From contig NZ_FOJN01000001.1 of the NCBI RefSeq assembly GCF_900111805.1, forward strand, positions 391,907 to 455,906: a stretch of DNA of 64,000 bases, in the 5' to 3' direction. Within the stretch, counting starts at the first letter, position 1, and every line of letters starts with the position of its first letter. The notes under the pieces were generated by a model. The model had not been told where the DNA came from and did not search any database. It saw only the letters and a program-made list of their open reading frames with translations. The stretch comes from Rhodococcoides kroppenstedtii. GTDB taxonomy: Bacteria > Actinomycetota > Actinomycetes > Mycobacteriales > Mycobacteriaceae. Of this stretch, positions 8,231 through 17,572 are shown one piece after another. A program made the position numbers and the translations under genes.

Positions 8231-9037
8231 GTGAGCCTCCCCGCACCCACCGTCGATGCCCGTGCCGTCGTGACCGGAGCGTCGTCCGGCATCGGCGAAG
8301 CCCTCGCCGCCGAGCTCGCCGCTCGCGGTCACTCGCTGATCGTCGTCGCGCGGCGCGGTGACCTGCTGAACGCCCTCGCCGACCGCCTCACTCGTGAGCA
8401 CGGTGTGGCCGTCGAGGTGCGGGTCAGCGACCTGTCCGACCCCGGGCAGCGCCAAACCCTCGCCGACGAGCTCGCCGACCGCGACGTCTCGATCCTCTGC
8501 AACAACGCCGGCATCGCCACCTTCGGCCCGGTGGCGAAACTCGATCCCGACTACGAGCGCGCCCAGGTCCAGCTCAACGCGGTGGCCGTGCACGACCTCA
8601 CCCTCGCCGTCCTCCCCGGCATGATCGCGCGCGGCGCCGGCGGTATCCTGATCACCGGCTCCGCCGCGGGCAACATGGCCATCCCGAACAACGCGACGTA
8701 CGCCGCCACCAAGGCCTTCGTGAACACCTTCTCGGAGTCCCTGCGCGCCGAACTCGCCAGCACCGGCGTGCACTGCACCCTGCTCGCGCCCGGCCCCGTC
8801 CGCACCGAGACCCCCGACCCGGCCGACGCGTCGATCGTCGACAAGCTCGTCCCCGACTTCCTCTGGATCGACAGCGCCTACACCGCGCGACTGTCCCTCG
8901 ACGGGCTCGAGAAGAACAAGATGCGCATCGTACCCGGCATCCTCAGCAAGGGCATGTCCGTTGCGGGACAGTACAGTCCGCGTTTCATCACCGCGCCGAT
9001 CGTGGGCAGCTTCTACAAGAAGCTCGGCGGCGAGTGA
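8231..9037 (+). CDS. cmrA: Mycolate reductase CmrA-like short-chain dehydrogenase
   Basis: This 268-residue SDR shows TGASSGIG (15-22, NADPH binding), NNAG (91-94) and the catalytic Ser144, Tyr157 and Lys161 (YAATK). Length and sequence agree closely with M. tuberculosis Rv2509/CmrA, which reduces the 3-oxo intermediate in the last step of mycolic acid synthesis. Conserved stretches such as [20 protein letters not shown] and the C-terminal [11 protein letters not shown] support orthology. The adjacent DUF853 ATPase and orn repeat the mycobacterial gene order. The presence of this gene implies a mycolate-containing envelope. Confidence 0.9.
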   Translation: MSLPAPTVDARAVVTGASSGIGEALAAELAARGHSLIVVARRGDLLNALADRLTREHGVAVEVRVSDLSDPGQRQTLADELADRDVSILCNNAGIATFGPVAKLDPDYERAQVQLNAVAVHDLTLAVLPGMIARGAGGILITGSAAGNMAIPNNATYAATKAFVNTFSESLRAELASTGVHCTLLAPGPVRTETPDPADASIVDKLVPDFLWIDSAYTARLSLDGLEKNKMRIVPGILSKGMSVAGQYSPRFITAPIVGSFYKKLGGE

Positions 9038-9077
9038 TCACCGCGGACGTCGCTATCTCCGGCTGACCCGACTGCCG

Positions 9078-10655
9078 TCACCGCCGGCGGCGCCCCGTCC
9101 CGAAGATGCTCCGCGAGATCTCCCGCCCGGCCGCGCTGGCGGCCGACCGCAGGAAACTCTTCACCGCCGGATTGCTCATGATCCGCTCCGCGGCGGACGG
9201 GCCGGCCGGCTCGGGAGCCGGCAGCGGCGGCAGGTCGTACGTCTGTGGCAGCGGCGGAAATTCGGGCTCGGCCGTCGGCTCCACCGGAGCGGGCGCGGGG
9301 GCGAGCCGGGCGGACAGGCGCTCGTACGCCGAGTCGCGATCGACGGTCTCCGCGTACGTCGCGTGCAGCGAACTCGCCGTCGCCGTGGCGGCGATCGCCT
9401 CGGTGCCGATGGTGTCCATGAGCGACTGCGGCGGCCGAATCCTGGTCCACGCCACGGGAGTCGGCGCGCCACGCTCGGACAGCACGGTGACCACGGCCTC
9501 GCCGGTCCCGAGCGTCGTCAACGCCTCCTCGAGGTCGTAGTCCTCGCTCGTGGGGTACGTCCGCACCGTCTTGGTCAGCGCCTTCTGATCGTCCGGGGTG
9601 AACGCACGCAGCGCGTGCTGGACGCGCGCCCCGAGCTGGGAGAGCACCGGCCCGGGAACGTCGGTGGGCAGCTGCGTGCAGAAGAAGATGCCCACCCCCT
9701 TCGAGCGGATGAGCTTGACCGTCTGTTCCACCTGTTGCAGAAAGGCTTTCGACGCGTCCGCGAACAGCAGGTGCGCCTCGTCGAAGACGAACACGAGCTT
9801 CGGCTTGTCCAGGTCGCCTTCCTCCGGCAGCGTCTGGAACAGGTCCGCGAGGATCCACATGAGGAACGTCGAGAAGAGAGCGGGCCGGGCCGCGAGCGGG
9901 CCGAGCTCGAACAGCGACAGCACGCCGCGCCCGTCCGGCGTCACCCGCAGCAGGTCCTCGGTGCGGATCTCCGGCTCGCCGAAGAACGTGTCACCACCGT
10001 CCGCCTCCAGATTGACCAGCGCCCGCAGGATCACGCCGGCCGTGGACGACGACACTCCGCCGATGCCCTTCAGATCCGCCTTGCCCTCGTCACTGGTCAG
10101 GTGCGTGATCACCGAACGCAGATCCTTCAGATCGAGCAACGCCAGACCCTGCGTGTCCGCCCAGTGGAAGATCAACCCCAGCGTGGACTCCTGGGTAGCG
10201 TTCAGTCCCAACACCTTCGAGAGCAGAATGGGACCGAACGAGGTGATCGTGGCGCGGACCGGAATCGCGCCGCCCTCGGTGCCGAGGGAGAGGAACTCCA
10301 CCGGGAAGGCGCCCGGCTGCCACCCCTCGGCGGCGGTCTCGGCGGCGCGAGCCCGGATCTTCTCCGAGTCTGCGCCCACCTGCGACAGACCGGACAGATC
10401 ACCCTTGACGTCCGCGAGCACCACGGGAACGCCTGCGAGCGAGAGCTGTTCGGCGATCACCTGCACCGTCTTGGTCTTGCCGGTACCGGTGGCGCCGGCG
10501 ACGAGGCCGTGCCGATTCATCGTCGCCAACGGCAGCCGCACCCGCGCCGACGGGTCCGCCGCGCCGCCGAGCACCACGCTCCCGAGTTCGACGGCCGCGC
10601 CCTCCGTGGCGTAACCGGCGGCGATGGCAGCGGAGCGGGATGCGGCATCGGTCAT
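9078..10655 (-). CDS. HerA-helicase-like ATPase (DUF853, Rv2510c-like)
   Basis: The 525-residue P-loop ATPase has Walker A GATGTGKT (about 54-61) and Walker [10 protein letters not shown] (about 285-293). An arginine-rich C-terminal tail (GTGRRRR) follows a proline-rich linker at about 455-490. The HerA-like C-terminal DUF853 family is widespread, and its function in actinobacteria is not established; relatives process DNA ends or transport DNA. It sits divergently from orn with overlapping promoter elements, matching Rv2510c/Rv2511 order. A TAGGGT box lies 6 nt before ATG 10655, so translation is probably leaderless. Confidence 0.88.
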   Translation of the reverse strand: MTDAASRSAAIAAGYATEGAAVELGSVVLGGAADPSARVRLPLATMNRHGLVAGATGTGKTKTVQVIAEQLSLAGVPVVLADVKGDLSGLSQVGADSEKIRARAAETAAEGWQPGAFPVEFLSLGTEGGAIPVRATITSFGPILLSKVLGLNATQESTLGLIFHWADTQGLALLDLKDLRSVITHLTSDEGKADLKGIGGVSSSTAGVILRALVNLEADGGDTFFGEPEIRTEDLLRVTPDGRGVLSLFELGPLAARPALFSTFLMWILADLFQTLPEEGDLDKPKLVFVFDEAHLLFADASKAFLQQVEQTVKLIRSKGVGIFFCTQLPTDVPGPVLSQLGARVQHALRAFTPDDQKALTKTVRTYPTSEDYDLEEALTTLGTGEAVVTVLSERGAPTPVAWTRIRPPQSLMDTIGTEAIAATATASSLHATYAETVDRDSAYERLSARLAPAPAPVEPTAEPEFPPLPQTYDLPPLPAPEPAGPSAAERIMSNPAVKSFLRSAASAAGREISRSIFGTGRRRR

Positions 10656-10661
10656 GGGACG

Positions 10662-10684
10662 ACCCTAGCGCCGAGGTCTAGGGT
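10662..10684. promoter_or_regulatory. Back-to-back -10 elements between the DUF853 gene and orn
   Basis: ACCCTAG and CTAGGGT form a perfect 7-bp inverted repeat with a 9-bp spacer. The left arm read on the minus strand is the -10 (TAGGGT) of the DUF853 gene. The right arm is a candidate -10 for orn, giving it a leader of about 28 nt. The two open complexes would overlap. Confidence 0.5.
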
Positions 10685-10718
10685 GAGCGGGACAACGGCA
10701 CCGAACGTGAGGCACGAC

Positions 10719-11324
10719 GTGAGCAAGGATTTTCTGGTCTGGATCGACTGCGAGATGACGGGTCTCGACTTGGCCTCGGACAAGCTGATCGAGATCGCCG
10801 CGCTGGTGACGGACAGCGACCTGAACGTTCTCGGCGACGGGGTCGACATCGTGATCCACGCCGACGACGACGCGCTCGCCGCCATGCCCGACGTGGTCAC
10901 CGAGATGCACGCCAAGTCGGGACTGACCGAGGAGGTCCGCCGCTCGACGGTCACCCTCGAGCAGGCGCAGGAGCAGGTCCTGGCGTACATCCGGGCCCAC
11001 GTGCCGGAGAAGGCCGCCCCGCTCGCGGGCAACTCCATCGCCACCGACCGGGGATTCCTGGCCCGCGACATGCCCGAGCTCGACGGCTACCTGCACTATC
11101 GGATGATCGACGTCAGCTCCATCAAGGAACTCTGCCGCCGGTGGTACCCCCGAATCTACTTCGGTCAGCCGCAGAAGGGCCTCGCGCATCGAGCCCTCGC
11201 GGACATCGAGGAATCGATCCGGGAGCTGAAGTACTACCGGCAGACGGCGTTCGTGGCCCCGCCCGGCCCCAGCACCGAGCAGATCGGGGCGGTCACGCGA
11301 TCCCTCACCGACGGGGACGCCTGA
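10719..11324 (+). CDS. orn: Oligoribonuclease
   Basis: This 201-residue DEDDh 3'-5' exonuclease degrades 2-5 nt RNA fragments and pGpG from c-di-GMP turnover. The first acidic motif is [11 protein letters not shown] (Asp10, Glu12). A middle motif [14 protein letters not shown] and the terminal HRALADI complete the metal-binding set. GTG 10719 has GAGG 6 nt upstream and gives an N-terminus close to the M. tuberculosis enzyme; GTG 10707 is an in-frame alternative. It is followed by tRNA-His, as in mycobacteria. Confidence 0.95.
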   Translation: MSKDFLVWIDCEMTGLDLASDKLIEIAALVTDSDLNVLGDGVDIVIHADDDALAAMPDVVTEMHAKSGLTEEVRRSTVTLEQAQEQVLAYIRAHVPEKAAPLAGNSIATDRGFLARDMPELDGYLHYRMIDVSSIKELCRRWYPRIYFGQPQKGLAHRALADIEESIRELKYYRQTAFVAPPGPSTEQIGAVTRSLTDGDA

Positions 11325-11414
11325 CATCGGCCGGCGGCGGGGACCGATTGGCTTCCGGCCGCCGGGTCAGGCTAGTATCGAACGCGCTGCGCGCCCGGTG
11401 GGTGCGTCGCGATG

Positions 11415-11490
11415 GTGGGCGTAGTTCAGTTGGTAGAGCACCAGGTTGTGATCCTGGCTGTCGCGGGTTCGAGTCCCGTCGTCCACCCCA
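11415..11490 (+). tRNA. tRNA-His(GTG) with encoded CCA
   Basis: A cloverleaf of 76 nt can be folded. The acceptor arm is GTGGGCG/CGTCCAC, the anticodon stem is CCAGG/CCTGG with loop TTGTGAT (anticodon GTG), and the T-arm is GCGGG-TTCGAGT-CCCGT. The 3' CCA (11488-11490) is encoded. G at 11414 can serve as the extra G-1 opposite C73, the identity element of histidine tRNA. Confidence 0.97.
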
Positions 11491-11494
11491 TACG

Positions 11495-11528
11495 CGAAGG
11501 GCCCCGTTCATCCGACCGGGGCCCTTCG
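11495..11528. terminator. Bidirectional terminator between tRNA-His and the BCCT gene
   Basis: Twelve-base arms CGAAGGGCCCCG and CGGGGCCCTTCG with a 10-nt loop lie 4 bp after the tRNA and 10 bp from the stop of the converging transporter gene. Confidence 0.85.
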
Positions 11529-11538
11529 TCGTGTTCGG

Positions 11539-13380
11539 CTAGTTCTTGTTCAGCGTCTGCGCCTGCGCCGACTCCTCGAACTCCGGCGTGTCGAAGGTTT
11601 CGTCGCCGAGGGGATCGGTCGGTTCGGCGTCCGCGACGTACTGCGCCTCGCCCGTCTCGGCGTCGACGTCGACAGCCGACTGCGGCACGTCGTGCACCGC
11701 CAGCAGGACGTGGTCGTTCCCAGCCGGGGATGCCACCCCGTCCGTCGACGGTCGGAGGCCGGCGAAGGTGGCGGAGAAGCCTCCCGACCCGGTGCGCGTC
11801 GATCCGGGCTGTGCCACGGCCTCGCCGCCCGCCTGGGTCACGCGGATGTAGCGCGGGGTGGTCGCGACGTCGTAGCGGAATGCCTTCAGCATCGACACAC
11901 AGGCGAGCACCAGCACGATCGAGAACGGCACGGCCGTGGCGATGGACGCCGTCTGCAGGGCTGTCAACGATCCCGCCCCGCCGATCAGCAGGAGCACCGC
12001 GGCCGCCACACCTTCGAGCACGGTCCAGAACACCCGGGTGATCTTCGGCGTCTCGAGATTGCCGCCGCTGGAGAGGATGTCGATGACCAGCGACCCCGAG
12101 TCGGACGAGGTGACGAAGAAGAAGACCACCACCAGGATCGCGAGCACGCTGGTGAAGGTCGCGAGCGGAAACCCGTCGAGCAGCTGGAACAACGAGGTGT
12201 CCGTGCCCACCGTTCCGTCGGGGAGCAACATATCGCCTTGTTCGCGCTGACGGAGAATCGCGGCGTCGCCGAAGAACGTGAACCACAGCGAGCCGATCAC
12301 GGTCGGGGCCAGCAGAACACCGAAGACGAACTCACGAATGGTGCGGCCGCGGGAGATCCGGGCGATGAACATGCCCACGAACGGCGCCCAGCTCATCCAC
12401 CATCCCCAGTAGAAGATGGTCCACGCGCCGGCCCAGCCGTCGTCGGCGAACGGGGACGTCCGCAACATCAGGCCGGGGAACGCCTGGATGTAGCCGCCCA
12501 GGTTCTGGACCCAGGTCTGCATGAGGAAGAGCGTCGGACCAGCGATCAGCACGAACAGCGCCAACATCGCCGCAAGTCCCATGTTGATGTTCGACAACCA
12601 CTTCAGGCCCTTGGACACACCGGAGACGACCGAGAACGTCGCGAGTCCGGTGACGAACACGATGAGGGCGACGACGAGCCAGTTGGTGGTCTCGATCCAT
12701 CCCAGGAAGTCGAGGCCCGCGGAGATCTGCTGGACTCCGAAACCGAGGGACGTCGCGACACCGAAGAGAGTGCCCACGATTGCGACGACGTCGATCGCGT
12801 GGCCGATGGGGCCTTCGATGCGCTGCCGTCCCAGCAGAGGTTCGAGCAACCACCGCACCGAGAGCGGTCGGCCCTTGCGGTAGGTCATGTAGGCCAGACC
12901 CAGGCCGACGACGACGTAGATTGCCCAGGCGTGCAGACCCCAGTGATACAGCGTCAGCTGCATCGCCTGGTTGGCGGCGGCATCGGTGGCACCGGCGACA
13001 CCGCCGGCCTCGGGCGGATCGATGTAGTGCGACAGGGGTTCGGCCACCCCGTAGAACACGAGGCCGATACCCATACCGGCGCTGAACAGCATCGCGAACC
13101 ACGAGAGCACTCCGAATTCGGGAGACTCGTCGTCGCGACCGAGCTTGATGTTGCCGATTCGACTGGCACCGCAGTAGATCGCGAACGCCACGAACAGGGT
13201 GGCCACGAGGATGTACCACCAACCGACGCCGTTGGTGATGGCGGCGTTCAGTTCCTCGAAGGCTCCCTCGGCCGTGGACGCGAACACGACGGAGAACAGG
13301 ATCATCGCGACGATGATGACGGCGGCCGGGACGAACACCGGTTTCGTCAGACCTCGCCACGCGGACCTGATGGACGACAT
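11539..13380 (-). CDS. BCCT-family betaine/choline transporter
   Basis: This 613-residue protein has 12 hydrophobic segments and the BCCT signature in the eighth (GWWMSWAPFVGMFIARISRGRTIREF region, about residues 321-346). It also has a GMGIGLVFYGVAEP motif in the third segment. The family imports quaternary-amine osmolytes or carbon sources (glycine betaine, choline, carnitine) driven by Na+ or H+. The C-terminal 90 residues are acidic and hydrophilic, as in osmosensing members, though too little is known to call it a sensor. Aromatic residues of the substrate box are present (W-G-W-W). The choice between betaine and choline cannot be made from the sequence. Confidence 0.9.
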   Translation of the reverse strand: MSSIRSAWRGLTKPVFVPAAVIIVAMILFSVVFASTAEGAFEELNAAITNGVGWWYILVATLFVAFAIYCGASRIGNIKLGRDDESPEFGVLSWFAMLFSAGMGIGLVFYGVAEPLSHYIDPPEAGGVAGATDAAANQAMQLTLYHWGLHAWAIYVVVGLGLAYMTYRKGRPLSVRWLLEPLLGRQRIEGPIGHAIDVVAIVGTLFGVATSLGFGVQQISAGLDFLGWIETTNWLVVALIVFVTGLATFSVVSGVSKGLKWLSNINMGLAAMLALFVLIAGPTLFLMQTWVQNLGGYIQAFPGLMLRTSPFADDGWAGAWTIFYWGWWMSWAPFVGMFIARISRGRTIREFVFGVLLAPTVIGSLWFTFFGDAAILRQREQGDMLLPDGTVGTDTSLFQLLDGFPLATFTSVLAILVVVFFFVTSSDSGSLVIDILSSGGNLETPKITRVFWTVLEGVAAAVLLLIGGAGSLTALQTASIATAVPFSIVLVLACVSMLKAFRYDVATTPRYIRVTQAGGEAVAQPGSTRTGSGGFSATFAGLRPSTDGVASPAGNDHVLLAVHDVPQSAVDVDAETGEAQYVADAEPTDPLGDETFDTPEFEESAQAQTLNKN

Positions 13381-13519
13381 GGTGATGGGACCTCGGTTCT
13401 TCTCGCAGGAGCGGGCGCGTTGGGACCCGATGGGCAGGGGAACGCTATCCGTTCACCCGACCGAGTCACCAATCCGGCCGTTTTCCAAACCGGTCGGTCA
13501 CGCCGTCACCTGCGTGACG

Positions 13520-14755
13520 TCACCGCAGCGCGTCGAGATCCGTTTCGAGCAGAAGAACTTGGTAGGACGAGTACTGGGACGCGGTGAAGTACAGCTTGTC
13601 ACCCGAGGACCGCGGGTGGACGAAGGGCGCGTACAGGCCGCCGCCCGGGTAATTGCCGATGTCGTTGTTGGTCACCAGGGTGGTCGGCGCCGACCACGGA
13701 CCCTGCGGCGACGGGGCGGTGCGGGCGAGGATGCGGCCCTCGACGTCGTTGCCGTAGAGCATGACGAACCGACCGAGGTAGTCGTTCCACGTCACCGACA
13801 GCTCGCCGACGGGCTGCTCGACGACGGGAGCCGCCGCGGCGACGTCCGGGGACCACCCGGATCCGTTCCAGTACTCGAAGCGCTGCAGGTTCAGGATCTC
13901 GTTGGGCGCGACCCGGCCGAGGTAGGCCGCGCCGAGGCGACCGTTCGGAGTGCCGTACTGGTAGACCATGCCGTCCCGTCCGCGCACGAAGGCGGACTGC
14001 TGGAACTTGCCGTCGAGCTGCTCGGCGCCCGGCAGCGTGACCCCGGTGTTGTATCGGGTGGTGCTCGGCTCCGGCGTCCACGTCTGGCCGTTGTCCCGCG
14101 ACGTCGCGGTGAAGGCGTAGTTGGTGGACCAGACCGATCCGTTCCAGCCGCGGACGGACATGAACTGCAGGTACTGCACCCCGTCCACGGCGATACCGGC
14201 CGTCGGCACCACCGTTTGCTCCACCGGCGCGAGTCCCAGCGCCGGAACGGCCTGCTGGGCGAACCGCGGTTCCGAGCCCGTCACCACCGCACCCGAGCGC
14301 ACGTCGCCGGGTGCGGCGTCGTGCACGGTCAGACCGTCGGCGAGATTCGCGTCGTCACTGCGCAGCACGACGTTGTGCCGCCACTGTCCGCCGGGAACGA
14401 CGCAGCTGCCGAAGGTGTCACCGAAGGCGAGCAACGTCTGTCCGGCGCCGTTGTCCCAGGAGACGCCGAGATCGGTTCCGGTGACGCCGAAGCGGTCGAA
14501 GGTGCGGTTCGGCCCGGCCTGTCCGCTGACCCAGTCGACGATGCGGGTGTTGGGGCCGTCGTATCGCGGGGGTGCGCCCTGCGGTCCCGCGGCCTGCTGT
14601 CCGAGCCCACCGATCCCGGTGATGCCCGTGCCGGAGATGCCGCCGCACGGTTCTGCGGAGGCGACCGCCGGTCCGACCACCGCCCCCGTGATCAGCGTGC
14701 CGACCACGATTGCCGTCGTCGTCAGAGCAGCGGCCAGCCTGAAGTTTCCGCGCAC
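13520..14755 (-). CDS. Secreted DUF4185 protein, possible endo-D-arabinanase (GH183-like)
   Basis: This 411-residue protein has a signal peptide (residues 1-34, ending GPAVASA before EPCGG). Its repeated five-bladed-propeller-like pattern fits DUF4185 (VLRSDD near 130, SWDNGAGQTLLAFGDTFG near 99-116, VTWNDYLGRFVMLYGND near 325). Members of DUF4185 from mycobacteria and Dysgonomonas were recently shown to be endo-D-arabinanases and classed as GH183, acting on arabinogalactan and lipoarabinomannan. In a mycolate-containing organism, a role in arabinan remodelling is a fair inference. Catalytic residues were not assigned. The gene reads toward the BCCT gene 139 bp downstream, which probably has its own promoter. 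Confidence 0.8.
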   Translation of the reverse strand: MRGNFRLAAALTTTAIVVGTLITGAVVGPAVASAEPCGGISGTGITGIGGLGQQAAGPQGAPPRYDGPNTRIVDWVSGQAGPNRTFDRFGVTGTDLGVSWDNGAGQTLLAFGDTFGSCVVPGGQWRHNVVLRSDDANLADGLTVHDAAPGDVRSGAVVTGSEPRFAQQAVPALGLAPVEQTVVPTAGIAVDGVQYLQFMSVRGWNGSVWSTNYAFTATSRDNGQTWTPEPSTTRYNTGVTLPGAEQLDGKFQQSAFVRGRDGMVYQYGTPNGRLGAAYLGRVAPNEILNLQRFEYWNGSGWSPDVAAAAPVVEQPVGELSVTWNDYLGRFVMLYGNDVEGRILARTAPSPQGPWSAPTTLVTNNDIGNYPGGGLYAPFVHPRSSGDKLYFTASQYSSYQVLLLETDLDALR

Positions 14756-14933
14756 GTTCGGTCGTCCCCCACGTCATCCCCGGCCGCGCCTCGGTCCGAG
14801 ACGCGGTTCTGCCGCTCAGATGATGGCACGACATTCGCCGCATCACGTCGTCGACCCCGTTTCGCGAGACGGTCTCGGATCGACTGCCGGTTACGAGCGC
14901 ATCACGCCGACCGCGCGAATTACGGTGATGTAA

Positions 14934-15201
14934 TTGGGCATTGGTGTGACCGCGAGATACTTCTGTGACGTAAAGTGGCCGCTGGCGCTCTTGGGGAAGG
15001 TGCGCCGCACAGATACTCGTGTTGTTCGTGAGACCTGTCGAGTGTGGATGTCGAGGGAAGGACATCGACGTCGACCGGCCTCGTGCGTCCGTCGGACCTC
15101 ACGGTCCCGACGGTCGTCGGCGACGTCTGCTCGGCTCACCTCCTCCGTCTGCGCCGGTCGTATCGACGACGCCCGCATGCGGGCGCAACCGGAGGTAGCA
15201 C
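14934..15201 (+). promoter_or_regulatory. Promoter-like site and long structured leader of the M23 peptidase gene
   Basis: The 446-bp interval 14756-15201 has no other gene. TTGGGC (14934-14939) and GATACT (14956-14961) are spaced by 16 bp and would give a leader of about 230 nt. The leader contains a hairpin CCGTCGGACC/GGTCCCGACGG (15089-15113, one bulge) and a perfect palindrome GCCCGCATGCGGGC (15171-15184) just before the ribosome site GGAGG. A c-di-AMP (ydaO) riboswitch is often found here in actinobacteria, but I could not match its conserved core. Confidence 0.35.
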
Positions 15202-15990
15202 GTGCATCACGAAATCGACACGTCCACTCGGGAATCGGGGTCCCGTTCCGTCACCACCCGCCGGGGAAGGCGGGCGATCGGGGGCGCCGTGCTCGGCGCA
15301 GCGCTCACGGGAAGCCTCGTCCTGGGGGCCGCCCCGGCCACCGCGGCACCCGCTCTGCCGCCCCTGCCCGCGATCCCCGGCCTGCCGGCGATTCCGGGTC
15401 TGCCCCTCACCGCGAAGCAGCAGGCCGCGATCCTGGCCGCCGTCTTCGACGCGACGGGCGTGTTGGTCCAGGAGGTCGCGGGGCTGGTGCTCGGCGATCA
15501 GTTCCTGACGCCGCCCAGCGGATCGGCCGGGCCCGGCGCCGCGCCGGCGGTACCGCCGTTCACGTCCACCCCGGGCATCGGGGGCTCGCGCCTTCCGCTC
15601 GCGCCGGGATCGTTCGAGGTGTCGTCGGGCTTCGGAGGACGGGGCAACCCGACGGGCGGCGGCTGGCAGAACCACCAGGGCATCGACTTCGCGGCGCCGT
15701 CGGGCACCACGATCTTCGCCGTCACCGGTGGAACCGTCACCCGAGCCGGCGACAACGGCGACGGCTACGGCAACCTCGTGATCGTCAAGAAGGGTGACAC
15801 CGAGGTGCTCTACGGCCACCAGAGCCGCATCGACGTCTCGGTGGGCGACACCGTCGCTCCCGGCCAGGCCATCGGCGCGGTCGGCAGCACCGGCGATTCC
15901 ACGGGTCCGCACCTGCACTTCGAGGTACGGCGCGGCGGTGAGGCGGTCGATCCCGTCGGCTACCTGACGGCGCTCGGCCTTCGGGTCTAG
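15202..15990 (+). CDS. Secreted M23 (LytM-type) peptidase
   Basis: This 262-residue protein has a twin-basic N-region and signal peptide (cleavage near residue 49, ATAAP). A proline-rich linker with repeated LPAIPG follows, and then a C-terminal LytM domain. Zinc ligands are His158 and Asp162 (NHQGID) and His239 in HLHFEV; His206 and His237 are the other catalytic histidines. The family cleaves peptide crosslinks of peptidoglycan. GTG 15202 has GGAGG 6 nt upstream. It converges with the L,D-transpeptidase gene, another envelope enzyme, with 20 bp between them. Confidence 0.9.
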   Translation: MHHEIDTSTRESGSRSVTTRRGRRAIGGAVLGAALTGSLVLGAAPATAAPALPPLPAIPGLPAIPGLPLTAKQQAAILAAVFDATGVLVQEVAGLVLGDQFLTPPSGSAGPGAAPAVPPFTSTPGIGGSRLPLAPGSFEVSSGFGGRGNPTGGGWQNHQGIDFAAPSGTTIFAVTGGTVTRAGDNGDGYGNLVIVKKGDTEVLYGHQSRIDVSVGDTVAPGQAIGAVGSTGDSTGPHLHFEVRRGGEAVDPVGYLTALGLRV

Positions 15991-16010
15991 ACGACGTCCG
16001 CGATTCGAGT

Positions 16011-17228
16011 TCAGACGGACTGGGCGTTACCGGCTTTCCATTCCTCCCACGGAATGTTCCAGTCGCCCAGTCCGTCCGTGCCCGGCAGCGTTCCGCCCAC
16101 CGTGTTCTTCACGATGGTGATGTCCCCGCGCTTCATGTTGTCGTAGACCCACTTGGCATTGGCCGGGCTGAGATTCAGGCACCCGTGGCTGACGTTCGTG
16201 TATCCCTGCGACCCCACGGACCACGGTGCGGAGTGAAAGAAGATGCCGGAGTAGGACATTCGGGTCGCCCAGTCCACGGGAGTGCGGTAGCCCTGGGCCG
16301 AGTCGACCGGCACGCCGTAGGTCGACGAGTCCATCACCATCGAGGCGAACTTGTCGCCGATCGTGTAGACCCCGTTCGGGGTCGGGCTGCTGTTCTTGCC
16401 CATCGACGTCGGCATGGTCATGACCTGCTCGCCGTTGACGGTGAAGGTGACCTGCTTGGTGGCGTCGTCCGCCACCGCGATCACCGCGTCTCCGATGGTG
16501 AACGACGACCGGGCGTTCTCCTGGCCGAACAGTCCGTCGCCGAGGTCACGACCGAACACGTCGACGGCCACGTCGACGGTGGTTCCGGGCACCCAGTAGT
16601 TCTGCGGCCGCCAGCGCACCTCCTTCTGGTTCACCCAGTAGAAGGCACCCTCGACGGGCGGATTCGTGGTCACCGTGATGGCGTTCTGCGCCGCGACCTT
16701 GTCCGGCACCGGCTCGTCGAACTGCACGGCGACGGGCTGACCCACACCGACCACCTCGCCTTCCGAGGGCAGCAGGTACGGCTTGGTGAGATTCCCGGGT
16801 GAGGTGGTGGTGAACGAGGTCGTCGACGTCGCCTCACCGCCCAGCCCGTAGGCGCGCGTGTCGACCGTGTAGGTCTCGTTGTAGTCCAGGGGTGCCGTGG
16901 CGGTCCACGAGGCACGGTCGGCGGCGAGGGTGCCGTCGACGGCTTGCCCGGCGGAATCGGTGAGAGTGACGCGCGACAGGCTGCCGTCGACCACGGACAC
17001 CGTCACGGGAGCGGAAGGAGAGAAGCCGACCGACGCGTCGGGGGCCGGCAGCGTGACCTTCGGCTTCATGAGTTCCGACAACGGATTCGAATCGATCGGC
17101 GCGGGCGGCGCAGCGGCGTCGTCACCGGCGCCGGCGGTGCATCCCGCCACGACGAGCGACATCACGGCGGCCGACGCCACCAGCACGACACGCCCGCGAG
17201 CAGCAGCGACGGACGGGAACACCTTCAC
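16011..17228 (-). CDS. ldtB: L,D-transpeptidase LdtMt2-type lipoprotein
   Basis: This 405-residue protein carries a lipoprotein signal (LVVAGC near residue 30). Two Ig-like domains (about 50-245) precede a C-terminal YkuD catalytic domain with HSAPWSVGSQGYTNVSHGCL, giving His332, His348 and nucleophile Cys350. It forms 3-3 crosslinks in peptidoglycan and is inhibited by carbapenems in the mycobacterial orthologue. The sequence aligns over its length with Rv2518c (LdtMt2), including the terminal GTDGLGDWNIPWEEWKAGNA. GTG 17228 is preferred; an extension to 17270 adds a segment before the signal peptide. Confidence 0.93.
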   Translation of the reverse strand: MKVFPSVAAARGRVVLVASAAVMSLVVAGCTAGAGDDAAAPPAPIDSNPLSELMKPKVTLPAPDASVGFSPSAPVTVSVVDGSLSRVTLTDSAGQAVDGTLAADRASWTATAPLDYNETYTVDTRAYGLGGEATSTTSFTTTSPGNLTKPYLLPSEGEVVGVGQPVAVQFDEPVPDKVAAQNAITVTTNPPVEGAFYWVNQKEVRWRPQNYWVPGTTVDVAVDVFGRDLGDGLFGQENARSSFTIGDAVIAVADDATKQVTFTVNGEQVMTMPTSMGKNSSPTPNGVYTIGDKFASMVMDSSTYGVPVDSAQGYRTPVDWATRMSYSGIFFHSAPWSVGSQGYTNVSHGCLNLSPANAKWVYDNMKRGDITIVKNTVGGTLPGTDGLGDWNIPWEEWKAGNAQSV

Positions 17229-17542
17229 GAGAACCCCACTTCGACACGCACGACCACCGACCCGCTGCACATGATGCCAGCCACCAGCGGAGAGTCACCA
17301 CTCCCGCGGCGGAATCGGGGGTCACGGTCCGGTACCGAACCGGCAGTGGCACGTCACAGCGGCCACTCGACCGGCCGAGTGAGAGAAGGGTGACGGCGCC
17401 GGCCGTGCGCCTCTCGGCAGAAGGCCGCTCGCAGCGGCGAAAGGGGTGGTACCCGGGGCATGGATCCGGCGCCGTCGACTTCCACAACGCACCGTCCCCA
17501 CCGATCATTCCCGCGCCCGCGATCGTCACTAGTGTGGGTCGG
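17229..17542. other. Intergenic region between ldtB and modB
   Basis: No gene is seen. There is a perfect inverted repeat CACTCG-N6-CGAGTG (17364-17381), which could be an operator. ModE-type sites were not recognised. The -10 box for modBC is at the right end. Confidence 0.4.
17530..17535 (+). promoter_or_regulatory. -10 element TAGTGT upstream of modBC
   Basis: TAGTGT ends 7 nt before a GTG at 17543 that opens a 9-codon reading frame, and 33 nt before the modB start. Confidence 0.45.
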
Positions 17543-17572
17543 GTGAGAGCACGAGCGGCGTGGGGACCGTGA
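17543..17572 (+). CDS. Possible 9-codon leaderless upstream ORF coupled to modB
   Basis: GTG 17543 follows the -10 box at the spacing seen for leaderless genes in this window. It encodes VRARAAWGP and stops with TGA overlapping the GTG of modB (GTGA, 17569-17572). No Shine-Dalgarno is seen for modB itself, so terminating ribosomes could reinitiate there. This is an inference from spacing. Confidence 0.35.
   Translation: MRARAAWGP

Noticed and set aside
14934..15201. ydaO/c-di-AMP riboswitch before the M23 gene
   Set aside because: Location is right, but the conserved purine-rich core and the CAGCTNACC-type end could not be matched with confidence.
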